Shown here: positions 8,493-17,043 of the stretch, one piece after another
Layout of the letters: each line of letters opens with the position of its first letter
Numbering within the stretch: the first letter of the stretch is position 1
Assembly: GCA_035308525.1 (NCBI GenBank)
Contig: DATGGM010000171.1
Coordinates: forward strand, 50,436-114,435
Direction of reading: 5' to 3'
Source: Bog-159 sp035308525
GTDB lineage: Bacteria; Acidobacteriota; Terriglobia; Bryobacterales; Bryobacteraceae
Length of the DNA stretch: 64,000 bases
The notes under the pieces: generated by a model
What the model saw: the letters and a program-made list of their open reading frames with translations, nothing else
What the model was told of the DNA's origin: nothing
Databases searched by the model: none
Position numbers and translations under genes: made by a program

Positions 8493-10238
8493 TCAATGCA
8501 GATCGATGGTGAACGTGGCGCCCTTGCCCGGCTCGCTGCGCACGGCGATCTTGCCCCCGTGATCGCTGACCACGGATTGCACGATAGCCAGCCCCAGCCC
8601 GGTGCCGTGCGTCTTGGTCGTGTAGTATGGTGTGAACAACCGGTCGCATTCTTCCTGCGTCAGCCCCTGGCCGGTGTCGGCCACCTCCAGGCGCACGCCG
8701 CTTTCCTTTGCGATGGTGCGGACGGTGAGCCTGCCTCCCGAAGGCATGGCGTCGATGGCGTTCAACACCAGGTTCTGCACGGCCCGCCCGAGTTGGCTGG
8801 GGTCCGCCTGAATCGCCCGCAGATCCGGCGCCAGCTCCAGCCCCAGTTCGACGCCGGCGGCCTGCATCTGCGCCTCGAACAGCTTCAGGCTGTCGCGCAC
8901 CAGGCCGTTCAGGTCCACCGTTTCCAGGCGCGGCGGCGGCATTTTGGCGAAGTCGCTGAAGCGCCCGATGATGCCGCGCAGTATGCCCAGCTCCGCCAGC
9001 AGCGTGGCCGTGCTCTCGCGAAACACTTCATCGAACTGCTCGGGATGCGTGGCCCGCGCGCGCTGCAGGTTCTCCACGGTGATCTGCAGCGGAAACAGCG
9101 GATTCTTCAACTCGTGCGCCAGGCGGCGGGCCAATTCCCGCCAGGCGGCCACCCGCTCGGCCTGCACCAGCCGGTCGCGCTGCTCCAGCAGTTCCCCCGT
9201 CATCTGGTTGAATGCCGCGGCCAGCGCGCCGATCTCATCGCCGGAGCGTACGTCCACCTGTGCGTGCCAGTCGCCGCCGGCCACCGCCCGGGCTCCCGCA
9301 GCCAGCGCTTCCACCGGACGCGTAATGCGCGCGGTGGTCCAGAAGGTCACCAGCACCGCCAGCAGGATTCCGCCCGCCGCCACCAGGATTTCGACGCGGC
9401 GCAGAAAGCGCTCCAGCCCCACCTGCTCGCGCCGCGAACTCCCCACCAGGAACGCGCCCATCAGTTCGTTGTCCGGACCGATCAGCGGAATGCCGTGAAA
9501 CGTTTCGGCGCCGGCGGCGTCGCCCGACCAGTTCACGGTTCGGGTCAAGTCGGTCCGCCGCTGCCGAATCTCGTTGATGAGCGGAGCCAGGGCCGCGGTC
9601 TGCGGCACCGGGCCGGACGCATCGATCACCGACTGCGGCTCCCGGTACAACAGCGCCCGCATACCGGCCGGCAGCACGAATGTCGAAAGAAATTCGCGGT
9701 CGAGCGCCTGCCCGCCGATCACATACAGCTTGCTGTCCGCCACCTGCGCCATGCGCACCGCGACTAAGGCCAATGCCGTATCCGAGGGCAGTTCCTCGCG
9801 CTTCAGGAAGGGTTCCTGGGTATCCCAGTCCTGGCGGCGAGTCACCCAGTCTTCGTGATAATCGAAGCGCGCCGGCCACTGCGCCGACGAGACGATGCTT
9901 CCGTTGCCGGAGACCAGCTCCAGAAAATCCAGGTTGTGCGCCGTGGCCACCGGCTGCGCGGCTTCGTAGTAAGCCGACGCACCCGCGTCCGGGCGGGTCA
10001 GCCCGATCACCATGTCGCGCGTGGTGTCGGCCTGGGCGATATCCTTCACCTGCCGCGCAATCTCGCGTTGGCGGCGGAGAAACTCCTGCCGGAATTGCGC
10101 GGTCAGCGCCGCCACCCGCTGCTCGTCGAGACGCTCGAAAGCCCGCCGCGTAGTCGTCGATACGATGGCCCCCACGAATACTACGGCGATCACCACGGTC
10201 AGCGAGAAGATCAGCAGCAGCCGCGTGCGGAAGGTCAT
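8493..10238 (-). CDS. NtrY-like membrane sensor histidine kinase
   Basis: The 581-residue product has an N-terminal membrane helix (about 8-28), a large extracytoplasmic domain (about 30-285), and a second membrane helix (about 284-305, VEILVAAGGILLAVLVTFWT). A HAMP linker follows (ITRPVEALAAGARAV...). The phospho-acceptor region is RRLAHELKNPLFPLQ near residue 385. The ATPase domain has the N box NLVLNAIDAM, G1 DTGQGL and G2 GTGLGLAIVQSV. The ELKNPL form is typical of NtrY/NtrB kinases. The ATG overlaps the stop of the upstream substrate-binding-protein gene by four bases (ATGA). No response regulator is adjacent. The binding protein may feed ligand information to the sensor domain, but that is inference. 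Confidence 0.9.
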   Translation of the reverse strand: MTFRTRLLLIFSLTVVIAVVFVGAIVSTTTRRAFERLDEQRVAALTAQFRQEFLRRQREIARQVKDIAQADTTRDMVIGLTRPDAGASAYYEAAQPVATAHNLDFLELVSGNGSIVSSAQWPARFDYHEDWVTRRQDWDTQEPFLKREELPSDTALALVAVRMAQVADSKLYVIGGQALDREFLSTFVLPAGMRALLYREPQSVIDASGPVPQTAALAPLINEIRQRRTDLTRTVNWSGDAAGAETFHGIPLIGPDNELMGAFLVGSSRREQVGLERFLRRVEILVAAGGILLAVLVTFWTTARITRPVEALAAGARAVAGGDWHAQVDVRSGDEIGALAAAFNQMTGELLEQRDRLVQAERVAAWRELARRLAHELKNPLFPLQITVENLQRARATHPEQFDEVFRESTATLLAELGILRGIIGRFSDFAKMPPPRLETVDLNGLVRDSLKLFEAQMQAAGVELGLELAPDLRAIQADPSQLGRAVQNLVLNAIDAMPSGGRLTVRTIAKESGVRLEVADTGQGLTQEECDRLFTPYYTTKTHGTGLGLAIVQSVVSDHGGKIAVRSEPGKGATFTIDLH

Positions 10239-11566
10239 GGCGCCGTCCCGCTTGGCTTAACGGCCAGCCAGACCTGGTCGAATCGCCAATAACCCAGGCG
10301 CGTGACCGCCGGCGGCGCAAACACCCGCACGCGGCTGCCCGCGCCGTAAAGATCGGGAAGATGGAACAGCGGAATCACCCGGCGGCCTTCGAGCAGCTGG
10401 TGTTCGGCTTCGTAGAGCGCTGCTGTCGTCGCCACGAAGGGGGGCGCTTCCAAAGCCAGCGCCGCGGCCACTTCAACCATTGCGCGCGCGGCATCCAGAG
10501 AGCGGATGCGAACTTCCACCAGGCGCACATCCGCCTGCGCCGCCTGGCTCGAGACCTGCACGGCCAGTCCGGCATCGCGCGCGTTGACGGCTACCCGTTC
10601 GGCCAGCGATCTCGCCGCGCGCACCGCGGGATCGTAAGTGAGCGTGAGAGTGCGGGCCGCCGGCGGCAGGCTGCCGGCCAGCGCACGCGCACGCCCCAGG
10701 TCCTGCGCGGCCGGAAAGGCAAACGCATAGCCGCTCAACCATTGCGGCAGCAGCGCGGCCGTGGCCTCGCCTTGCTTCTGCAGGAGCACGTTGTGCATGG
10801 CCGCGCGGTCGATGGCCAGCGCCAGCGCTTCCCGCAGCCGCGGGTCCTCGGCGCGCCCCGGCGTGAACTGGAGCGCCAGCAGATTCACCGGCGAGCTGGA
10901 CCAAACCGCCCGCCCGTGTTCGGAGGCGCGCCGCAAGTCCGCCGGAGCAATCTCGGCGAAATCCGTCTTGCCCAGTTCCAGATCGACAAGCTGGTCGCGC
11001 AGCGGCCGGCCCAGTTGCACGTCGATGCCATCCAGAAACGGACGGCCGTCCCAATAGTCCTGGTTGGCGGCCAGCGTGACGCGGCGGCCGGGCTCGAACG
11101 CGGACACGCGAAACGGCCCGGTGCTCACCAAGCGGGTGTGCGCCAGGTCGAGCAGCAGGCTGGATAGGCCGCGTTCGGCGCGGATGATCACCGCCTCGCC
11201 GTTAGCGGTGGCGGCCAGCCCTGGCAAGGCAGCCTGTAACGCCGACGCCACGTCGCCGGGGGTCATTTGCGTCCCATCGTGCAGCTTGACGCCGGGCCGC
11301 AAATTGAATTGCCAGCGCTTGCCTGTACCTTCGTGCTGCCAGGAAACGGCCAGGCAAGGCTGGGGCGTGCCCGTTTCATCCAGACGCAACAGCGGCTCGA
11401 AGACCAGCGCGGCCAGCGGTGAGGCCTCCGGTGTATTCGCGTCCAGCGCGGCCGGCGCCGCGCGCATCTCCACGCGCAAGGTTCCGCCGTAGCGCGGGCG
11501 GATGGCTCCGCCGCACACTGCCAGCGCGCTAACGGCCGCAAGCGGGAGCCAGGCTGAAGGCCGCAT
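10235..11566 (-). CDS. Family 5 extracellular solute-binding protein (OppA/DppA type)
   Basis: The start is the ATG at 11566 (443 residues), which gives a signal peptide (SAWLPLAAVSALAVCGGA); the in-frame extension to 11740 is antisense-like. The mature protein shows the SBP_bac_5 pattern: RPRYGGTLRVEM at the N-terminus, PLAALVFEPLLRLDETG, LAVSWQHE, WQFNLRPGVKLHDGT, then STGPFRVSAFEPGRRVTLAAN and YWDGRPFLDGIDV. Such proteins bind oligopeptides, nickel chelates or other ligands for ABC importers. At 443 residues it is shorter than the usual 500-550. No permease or ATPase genes are nearby. It is instead translationally coupled to a histidine kinase, suggesting a sensory role. Confidence 0.85.
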   Translation of the reverse strand: MRPSAWLPLAAVSALAVCGGAIRPRYGGTLRVEMRAAPAALDANTPEASPLAALVFEPLLRLDETGTPQPCLAVSWQHEGTGKRWQFNLRPGVKLHDGTQMTPGDVASALQAALPGLAATANGEAVIIRAERGLSSLLLDLAHTRLVSTGPFRVSAFEPGRRVTLAANQDYWDGRPFLDGIDVQLGRPLRDQLVDLELGKTDFAEIAPADLRRASEHGRAVWSSSPVNLLALQFTPGRAEDPRLREALALAIDRAAMHNVLLQKQGEATAALLPQWLSGYAFAFPAAQDLGRARALAGSLPPAARTLTLTYDPAVRAARSLAERVAVNARDAGLAVQVSSQAAQADVRLVEVRIRSLDAARAMVEVAAALALEAPPFVATTAALYEAEHQLLEGRRVIPLFHLPDLYGAGSRVRVFAPPAVTRLGYWRFDQVWLAVKPSGTAP

Positions 11567-12623
11567 AGCGTCCGGTCTGAAGGTCGCGCACCACCGCCGT
11601 GGCAGAACTGCCGGCGGACCAGAGCGCGGTGATGGAGCCAGAGAACTCCAGTGCTTTGCCGGACGGGCGCGCCGCCCCTCCGGTGATCTCGAATGGCTGA
11701 ACAGCGTCCGGCTCCTGCGGGCCTGACGGGCGGGTGGCAATCACACGCCCGCCGCAAGGCGTGTCGATCGACGCCACATCGCTGCCCATCTCCGCCGCCT
11801 CGCCGGCTGTTTGCCAGGAGTGCGTGTATACCCGCGCCCGGCCGTCCGTGCCGGCCAATATCCAGCCGTCTCCCGCGGGTGCGGCGGCATAAAATGGGGG
11901 CACCTCGTGCACGCCGCCCGGTTCCACGTCGATGCGGCCCTGGAAGAAGTTGCCCGGCGTTGCGAAAGTCGCCAGCGCTCCTGGGCCGATCAGCCAAGGT
12001 TCTTGTGACTCGCGGCATTCGATGCTAAATTGCGGCTCCAAAGCCCCCCGGCACAGCGTCCCCGGAAGCCAGGCGGTGAATGCCGTGCCGCTCACCGACA
12101 GCCGTCCCCGCAAATCGCGCGGCCATGGATGCGCGAGGGGGATCGGCGCGGATTGCCGTTCCGATCCGCGCACCCGCAGCACATGCTCCGCGTCCAGCAC
12201 CACTAGCGCGTCGCCGGCCTGGGCCGCATCCAGGATAGGTTGGTCCTGCTCCCACAGCAGCTTTTTTTCCAGGGTGACCTGTGCCGCGGCGCCTTCCCCG
12301 CCGGCCGCGGACGCCGCCGCGCGCGGCCAGGATTCTATCATCACGTGGCGCTCGTCCCCACGGTGAATCTCAGCCACCAGCAGGAACTGCGTCGGATTCT
12401 CCGAGATGGTGATCTGCACCTCCGCCGCGCCCGCTCCCGCGGGCTTCAGTTCCGATTCGAACACGCGCCCGATCTCGGCCGCCTCGCGCGGACCCAGCGA
12501 AGACACATTGCGAATGCTGAGCGCGGCCGGTTCGTGCGCCACCGCGGCCGCCACGCCCCGCGCCAGATCGCGCGCCGCGCCGCCCATGTCGACGGCCAGC
12601 AGGACCAGAACAAGTGAGATCAA
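11529..12623 (-). CDS. Conserved-type exported protein, unknown function
   Basis: The frame runs from a TTG at 12623 (364 residues); an internal ATG at 12587 is an alternative. The first 10 residues are hydrophobic but too short for a confident signal peptide. The N-terminal third (to about residue 110) has LSIRNVSSLGPREAAEIGRV followed by VQITISENPTQFLLVAEI. That resembles a small alpha/beta domain for assembling a per-genome score or a periplasmic lipoprotein-like fold. The remainder has beta-propeller-like strands (DALVVLDAEHVLRVRGS, GWILAGTDGRARVYTH). Its 3' end overlaps the solute-binding-protein start by 38 nt, so it heads the binding-protein/kinase operon. I do not recognise a family. 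Confidence 0.55.
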   Translation of the reverse strand: MISLVLVLLAVDMGGAARDLARGVAAAVAHEPAALSIRNVSSLGPREAAEIGRVFESELKPAGAGAAEVQITISENPTQFLLVAEIHRGDERHVMIESWPRAAASAAGGEGAAAQVTLEKKLLWEQDQPILDAAQAGDALVVLDAEHVLRVRGSERQSAPIPLAHPWPRDLRGRLSVSGTAFTAWLPGTLCRGALEPQFSIECRESQEPWLIGPGALATFATPGNFFQGRIDVEPGGVHEVPPFYAAAPAGDGWILAGTDGRARVYTHSWQTAGEAAEMGSDVASIDTPCGGRVIATRPSGPQEPDAVQPFEITGGAARPSGKALEFSGSITALWSAGSSATAVVRDLQTGRYAAFSLAPACGR

Positions 12624-12667
12624 GACTCATGATCGCATGCGGCGCGCTTTAGGCGGCCACCGCCCGC

Positions 12668-12711
12668 CTATCACGACGCTATCACGACGCTATCACGACG
12701 CTATCGCGACG
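12668..12711. repeat. 11-bp tandem repeat, four units
   Basis: Three perfect copies of ctatcacgacg (12668-12678, 12679-12689, 12690-12700) and one copy with a single change (12701-12711). The last unit contains the stop codon and final residues of the hydrolase gene on the minus strand. Each unit supplies a possible stop codon in the hydrolase frame, so slippage here would be harmless. Confidence 0.9.
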
Positions 12712-13525
12712 CCTTCGCCAGTCCGTCGTAAAACGATCGCAGGCGTTCCCGATAAGTCAGTCCCGCCACCTCCGCGATGTCATTGTGACCGGCGCCGGGC
12801 ACCAGCCAGAAGGACTTCGGCTCAAGCGCCGCCGCGAACAGGTCCTGACCGAGGCGCAACGGTATCACTGCGTCACGATCGCCATGCATCACCAGGAGCG
12901 GCGCATGCATGCCCCCGATTTTCGCGCGGGAGTCGAGACCCCATATCAGCAGCGGGCCCAAGATCGGAATAATGGTGTTCGCCACTTGTCTTGCGGACGT
13001 GAAGGGCGATTCCAGAATCACGCCGGCGCACGGCCGGCGCGAAGCCAGATCCACCGCGATGGCCGTGCCCAGAGATTCGCCGTACACTACGATCTGATCC
13101 GGTCGGTACCCGGCGTTCACCAGGTAGTCGTATGCCGCCTCTGCGTCGCTGTAGAGTCCGGTCTCCGTAGGCCTTCCGCTGCTCTTTCCGTAGCCGCGGT
13201 AGTCCAGCGCCAGGACCGCCGTCCCGGCCGCCCGGATTTCGCGAAAGCGAGCATGCCAATGCGTAATGTTTCCGGCGTTGCCGTGCAGATGCAAAGTGAC
13301 CCGGGGCGCCCCTTCGCGTGGTATCGACCAGGCATGCAAACGCTCGTGATCCGAAGTATTGATCCACACGTCGGACGCGCCCAGCAATGCTTGCGCACCC
13401 CAGTACCCAACGGGATACTTTGCCGGATGAAACACCGCGCGATGGGCAATGTAACTGAGCGCCGCATAGACCGCCAGCGCGATTGCGGGCGCTGCTACGT
13501 ACCAGCGAACCCGAATGCTACGCAA
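12701..13525 (-). CDS. Alpha/beta hydrolase, membrane-anchored BEM46/abhydrolase-13-like
   Basis: The 274-residue product has an N-terminal signal anchor (about 8-25, VAAPAIALAVYAALSYI) and an alpha/beta hydrolase domain. Motifs include the oxyanion strand HLHGNAGN, the strand LALDYRGYGKSSG, and the nucleophile elbow GESLG (Ser). The acid is in MHGDRDAVIP and the catalytic His in PGAGHND. The triad is therefore complete. Relatives are uncharacterised esterases or thioesterases at the inner membrane. The TTG start is supported by AAGGGG six bases upstream. It overlaps the 3' end of the response regulator gene by 8 nt, so it is the last gene of the NarL-type two-component operon. Confidence 0.85.
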   Translation of the reverse strand: MRSIRVRWYVAAPAIALAVYAALSYIAHRAVFHPAKYPVGYWGAQALLGASDVWINTSDHERLHAWSIPREGAPRVTLHLHGNAGNITHWHARFREIRAAGTAVLALDYRGYGKSSGRPTETGLYSDAEAAYDYLVNAGYRPDQIVVYGESLGTAIAVDLASRRPCAGVILESPFTSARQVANTIIPILGPLLIWGLDSRAKIGGMHAPLLVMHGDRDAVIPLRLGQDLFAAALEPKSFWLVPGAGHNDIAEVAGLTYRERLRSFYDGLAKASR

Positions 13526-14168
13526 TGATCCCCTTGCGCACCGCGTACAGAATTAATTCCGGCACGCTGTGCAAGTTCAGCTTCTGCAGGATGTGTGTGC
13601 GGTGCGTCTCCACCGTGTACAGGCTGAGATTCAGCATGTTGGCCACGTCCTTGTTGGTCTTGCCTTCCGCCAGAAGCTGCAGGATTTCGCGCTCGCGGGT
13701 GGTCAGCAGCTCGTAAGTATCCTCCGCGCCGCGGCTCTCCAGTTGCCGCATGTAATCCTCGACCAAAATCTTGCTGATTGCCGGACTGAAAAAAGACTTG
13801 CCTTCCGTCAGCGCGCGCACCGCCGCCAGCAGGTCGGCTTCGGCGGAATCCTTCAACAGATAGGCCCGCGCGCCGGCCTTCAACGCGCGAATCACGTAGC
13901 TCTCGTCGGAGTGCATGCTCAGAATGGCGATCGCCGTCTTCGGATTTTTGCTCATGATCTGCCGCGTGGCTTCGATGCCGCTCAGGTTGGGCATGGCGAT
14001 GTCCATGATCACCACGTCGGGATGGGCCGTTTCACTGAGCGCCACCGCCTGCCGTCCGTCCGCCGCCTCCCCCACCACCTGCAGGTTCGGCTGGCGCTCC
14101 AGCAGCAGCCGCAAGCCGCTGCGCATCACCGTGTGGTCGTCCGCCAGTACGATCCTCACAGTGCTCAC
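13518..14168 (-). CDS. NarL/FixJ-type response regulator with LuxR HTH
   Basis: The 216-residue product is a complete two-domain transcription factor. The receiver domain (about 4-120) has the acidic pair in VLADDH, the phospho-acceptor Asp in VVIMDIAMPN, the Ser/Thr switch in AILSMHSD and Lys in YLLKDSA. The C-terminal LuxR helix-turn-helix (about 150-210) has LTTREREILQLLAEGKTNKD and LYTVETHRTHILQKL. It is phosphorylated by the upstream kinase. The GTG start overlaps the kinase stop by four bases (GTGA). The target genes are unknown; the downstream hydrolase is cotranscribed. Confidence 0.95.
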   Translation of the reverse strand: MSTVRIVLADDHTVMRSGLRLLLERQPNLQVVGEAADGRQAVALSETAHPDVVIMDIAMPNLSGIEATRQIMSKNPKTAIAILSMHSDESYVIRALKAGARAYLLKDSAEADLLAAVRALTEGKSFFSPAISKILVEDYMRQLESRGAEDTYELLTTREREILQLLAEGKTNKDVANMLNLSLYTVETHRTHILQKLNLHSVPELILYAVRKGIIA

Positions 14169-15562
14169 GCGTAGGTCTCCGCGAGCCGCGCGGCCAACGG
14201 GATCTCGATCCGCAGTTCCGTGCCTTGTCCCCGCTCGGACTTCAAGTGGAACCGGCCGCCCAGATGCGTGACCCGCTCTTCCATCCCCAGCAGACCCAGG
14301 CCGCGCACATGCGTGTTGTCAAACCCCTGGCCGTCATCCAGCACGCTCAGCCGGATGCGCTGGCTCTCCTGCACCACCTGGATGCGTACGCTGCGCGCCG
14401 ATGCGTGCCGCGCGCAATTGTGCAGCGCCTCCTGCACCACGCGATAGATGCAGGTCTTGTGCTCTTCGGGCAGGTCGTCGGCCACGCTCTCCGCGTCCAC
14501 TGTGACCGCCATGCCGGTGCGCTTGGAAATCTCGCGCGCCTGCCATTGCAGGGCCGGCACCAGGCCCAGATCGTCCAGCATCGAAGGACGCAGCAGAAGA
14601 GCCATGTTCCGCACCACCTGCACGCTGCTCTCGGCCAGCTTGCGAATCGACTCCACGTGCCGCCGCAGCTCCGCATTGCCCGGAGCCACCGCGCCCAGAT
14701 TTCCCAATTCCATCAGCAGCGCGCTCAGCGACTGGCCCACTTCGTCATGCAGTTCGCGCGAGATGGCCCGGCGCTCCTGTTCCTGCGCCTCCACCAGGCG
14801 CGCCGACAGCTCCTTCAGTTGCCGCTGCGCCTGCACCACCTGGTGGTACCGCAGATCGGCGTCCCGCGCCAGGTGCAGGATGTGCCGGGTAGTGGCCATC
14901 GCCAGCAGCAGACCGATGCCCAGCGTGATCGCCAGCATCACGCCCAGCCGCTCCCGGAAGTTGGCTAATATCTCCTTCAGCCGCTCGTCGCCGTTGTTGA
15001 GTTCCTGCTCATTGACGGCCGCGATGCGATCCGCGATTTCGAGCGTAGTTGCCCGCCGCGGGAAAAGCTCCTGATGCATGAACGCATCCGTGCGGCCGGC
15101 CTTCTCCTGCGCATTCCAGTGGAAGACGGGATCCAGCACCTTCCAGTAGTCCGCAATGCGTGCTTCCAACGCCTGAAAGGGCGCCTCTTCCCTGGCATCC
15201 AGGGACTGCGAGTAACGCGCCAGGGCGGCGTCCATCTTGACCCGCACACCCTGCAGGCTGCCGCGATACGCCTCCGCTCGCGCGGCGTCTTTTTCGAGTA
15301 GGTAGTCGCGCATGAACGTGCCGGATTGATACAGCGCCGAACGGATCTCTTCGAGCGCACGGTTGCGCAGCAGGAAGGTCTGGCGGATCTGAGCGTTGCG
15401 CTCCTGGATCTGGCGCAGAGCCCGCAGCGAGTCCACGCCCGCGAACAGTATCAGCCCAAGCATGCCGCCAAAGCTCGCCAGCAGCACCACCTGGGACCCC
15501 CATTGCAGGGGCTGCCCGCTGCGTTTGAAGACCACCGCGTCTTTGGCTCCCTCTTGTTCCAT
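14165..15562 (-). CDS. NarX/DegS-like histidine kinase with CHASE3-like sensor
   Basis: The 465-residue kinase has a membrane helix at about 23-43, a helical extracytoplasmic domain to about 205 resembling CHASE3 (QTFLLRNRALEEIRSALYQS, FMRDYLLEKD), and a second helix at about 205-225. A coiled linker follows, then the HisKA_3 dimerisation region with the acceptor His in AISRELHDEVGQSL. The ATPase domain has VVQEALHNCARHA and DDGQGFDNTHVRGLGLLGM. This domain order matches the DegS/NarX group that partners with LuxR-type regulators, which is exactly the neighbour here. It is the first gene of a three-gene operon with the regulator and hydrolase. The signal is unknown. Confidence 0.93.
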   Translation of the reverse strand: MEQEGAKDAVVFKRSGQPLQWGSQVVLLASFGGMLGLILFAGVDSLRALRQIQERNAQIRQTFLLRNRALEEIRSALYQSGTFMRDYLLEKDAARAEAYRGSLQGVRVKMDAALARYSQSLDAREEAPFQALEARIADYWKVLDPVFHWNAQEKAGRTDAFMHQELFPRRATTLEIADRIAAVNEQELNNGDERLKEILANFRERLGVMLAITLGIGLLLAMATTRHILHLARDADLRYHQVVQAQRQLKELSARLVEAQEQERRAISRELHDEVGQSLSALLMELGNLGAVAPGNAELRRHVESIRKLAESSVQVVRNMALLLRPSMLDDLGLVPALQWQAREISKRTGMAVTVDAESVADDLPEEHKTCIYRVVQEALHNCARHASARSVRIQVVQESQRIRLSVLDDGQGFDNTHVRGLGLLGMEERVTHLGGRFHLKSERGQGTELRIEIPLAARLAETYA

Positions 15563-15615
15563 AGCGTATCAGGGGCGGCAATTCGATCATATACCGTCCG
15601 CTTGGTAGAGTGCGC

Positions 15616-15641
15616 GCCGGCGGTATCCACCGATGGCCGGC
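15616..15641. repeat. Short intergenic inverted repeat
   Basis: The arms gccgg/ccggc enclose a second small stem cggt/accg. It lies in the 289-bp divergent gap between the kinase and the DUF2961 gene. It may be a hairpin or chance in GC-rich DNA. Confidence 0.35.
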
Positions 15642-15713
15642 TCAAAATACCCTGCGGACGGGATACGGCTGGCGCCGCGCAGTCTCTATCCTGAAATCAA
15701 GTAGCCTGGTCGG

Positions 15714-15774
15714 GGAACGCGTCATGCGGTGCCCGGGACCTAAGATTCAGTCCCGTGCGCTGCGGACGCGTTCC
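15714..15774. repeat. Long imperfect palindrome / RNA hairpin in a divergent intergenic gap
   Basis: Perfect 10-nt arms (15714-15723 and 15765-15774) are extended inward by a further 14 pairs. The extension carries one bulged A (15724), one C/T mismatch (15733/15756) and three G-U type pairs, and it closes a 10-nt loop at 15740-15749. The gap lies between divergent genes, so it cannot be a terminator of either. It could be a REP-like element, a small-RNA hairpin or a regulator site. Confidence 0.75.
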
Positions 15775-15809
15775 TGCGTTAAGGCGCCCGCCTGCGTCCT
15801 CCCGCGTAG

Positions 15810-15815
15810 TATAAT
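15810..15815 (+). promoter_or_regulatory. -10 element and leader of the DUF2961 gene
   Basis: TATAAT is followed by a 36-nt gap with a strong GGAGGAG ribosome binding site at 15835-15841 before the ATG at 15852. This is a conventional leadered start, in contrast to many others in the window. Confidence 0.5.
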
Positions 15816-15851
15816 CCTGCTTCGATCTCATTCCGGAGGAGAATTACCACC

Positions 15852-17033
15852 ATGTCATCCGAAATTGCGCCCCGCCGTGGATTCCTGCAGCGTCTGGCGG
15901 GCCTGGCGGGCTTGTCCGCGGCCGCCTCGCCCGCCGGCGCGCAGACCGGCCAGAACGCCGCCGGGAATTATGCGTTTCTGCCCCGCTACACCCGCGCCCA
16001 GAACTACCGTTCGCTCAAACAGTCCAGCTACGACCGCACCGGCGGCAATGCCGACTCCTGGCCCATTCAACCCGGCGCCACGCGCGAGGTCTTCGCCTCC
16101 GAAGGTCCCGGTGTCATCACCCATATCTGGTTTACCATCGCCGCCCAGAGCGGCGACCACTTGAAGGAGATCGTGTTGCGCATATACTGGGACGGCGCCG
16201 CCAAACCCAGTGTGGAAGTGCCCGTCGGCGATTTCTTCGGATTGAACCTCGGGCAGTATTTCGTCTACCAGTCCGCGTTCCTGAATTGTTCCTCCGTCCA
16301 GGCGCTGAACTGCTACTTCGCCATGCCCTTCCGCAAGTCGGCCCGCATTACGGCTACCAACGAAGGCACTCGCCGGGTGGGCGCGTTCTATTCCAACATC
16401 GATTATCAGATCGTTCCCGCGCTGCCCGATGAGGTGCTTTACTTCCACGCGCAGTACCGCCAGGGCACGCCCAACAAGCCCACCACCAACGATTGGCACA
16501 GCAATGGCGATGCCGATAAGCTGAAGAACCTCGACGGCCAGGACAACTACGTCTTCGCCGAAACGCGCGGGCGCGGGCACCTGATGGGCGTCACGTTAGG
16601 TGTGCTCCAGAACCAGAATGAATGGATGGGCGAGGGCGACGACATGATCTTCGTGGACGGCGAAGAACATCCCGTCATCACGGGCACCGGCACGGAAGAC
16701 TATTTCAACGGCGCCTGGGATTTCGGCGGCCGCGACGGCGCGGTACCCTTCGCGCATCTCTATAATGGCGCGCCGCTCATGGTGGGCCCCGAACGCACCG
16801 GCGGCCGCTACTGCCTGTACCGCTGGCACGCCGATAACCCGATTACATTCACGAAGTCTCTGAAGTACACCATCGAGCACGGCCACGCCAATCACCGCGC
16901 CGATAACTACTTCTCAGTGGCTTATTGGTACCAGGCCGGAGCGTACACCGACTTCCCGCCCTTGCCGCCCGTTGAAAACCGCATACCCAGGTTGAAGGCC
17001 GTCCCGGGTCCCGGCGGCGCGCAGCCGTCGTAA
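15852..17033 (+). CDS. Tat-exported DUF2961 (GH172-type) protein
   Basis: The 393-residue product starts with a twin-arginine leader (PRRGFLQRLAGLAGLSAAAS) and continues with the DUF2961 fold. Characteristic segments are EVFASEGPGVITHIWFT, EIVLRIYWDGAAKPSVEVP, VGDFFGLNLG and GTGTEDYFNGAWDF. Acidic residues in the last segment are strongly conserved in the family. DUF2961 members include the GH172 glycoside hydrolases acting on fructofuranosides and D-arabinofuranosides, so extracytoplasmic carbohydrate cleavage is likely; the substrate cannot be predicted. The strong ribosome binding site supports the start. It converges with the TolC gene, with a 10-bp gap. Confidence 0.85.
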   Translation: MSSEIAPRRGFLQRLAGLAGLSAAASPAGAQTGQNAAGNYAFLPRYTRAQNYRSLKQSSYDRTGGNADSWPIQPGATREVFASEGPGVITHIWFTIAAQSGDHLKEIVLRIYWDGAAKPSVEVPVGDFFGLNLGQYFVYQSAFLNCSSVQALNCYFAMPFRKSARITATNEGTRRVGAFYSNIDYQIVPALPDEVLYFHAQYRQGTPNKPTTNDWHSNGDADKLKNLDGQDNYVFAETRGRGHLMGVTLGVLQNQNEWMGEGDDMIFVDGEEHPVITGTGTEDYFNGAWDFGGRDGAVPFAHLYNGAPLMVGPERTGGRYCLYRWHADNPITFTKSLKYTIEHGHANHRADNYFSVAYWYQAGAYTDFPPLPPVENRIPRLKAVPGPGGAQPS

Positions 17034-17043
17034 TGCGCGGTCT

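Noticed and set aside
8373..9767. A 464-residue plus-strand frame opposite the histidine kinase
   Set aside because: The kinase on the other strand has every expected motif; the antisense product is Arg/His/Gln-rich with no domain.
15590..15665. tRNA-like D-arm sequence (cttggtagagtgcg)
   Set aside because: There is no matching acceptor stem, anticodon arm or canonical TTCAA T-loop in the right positions.
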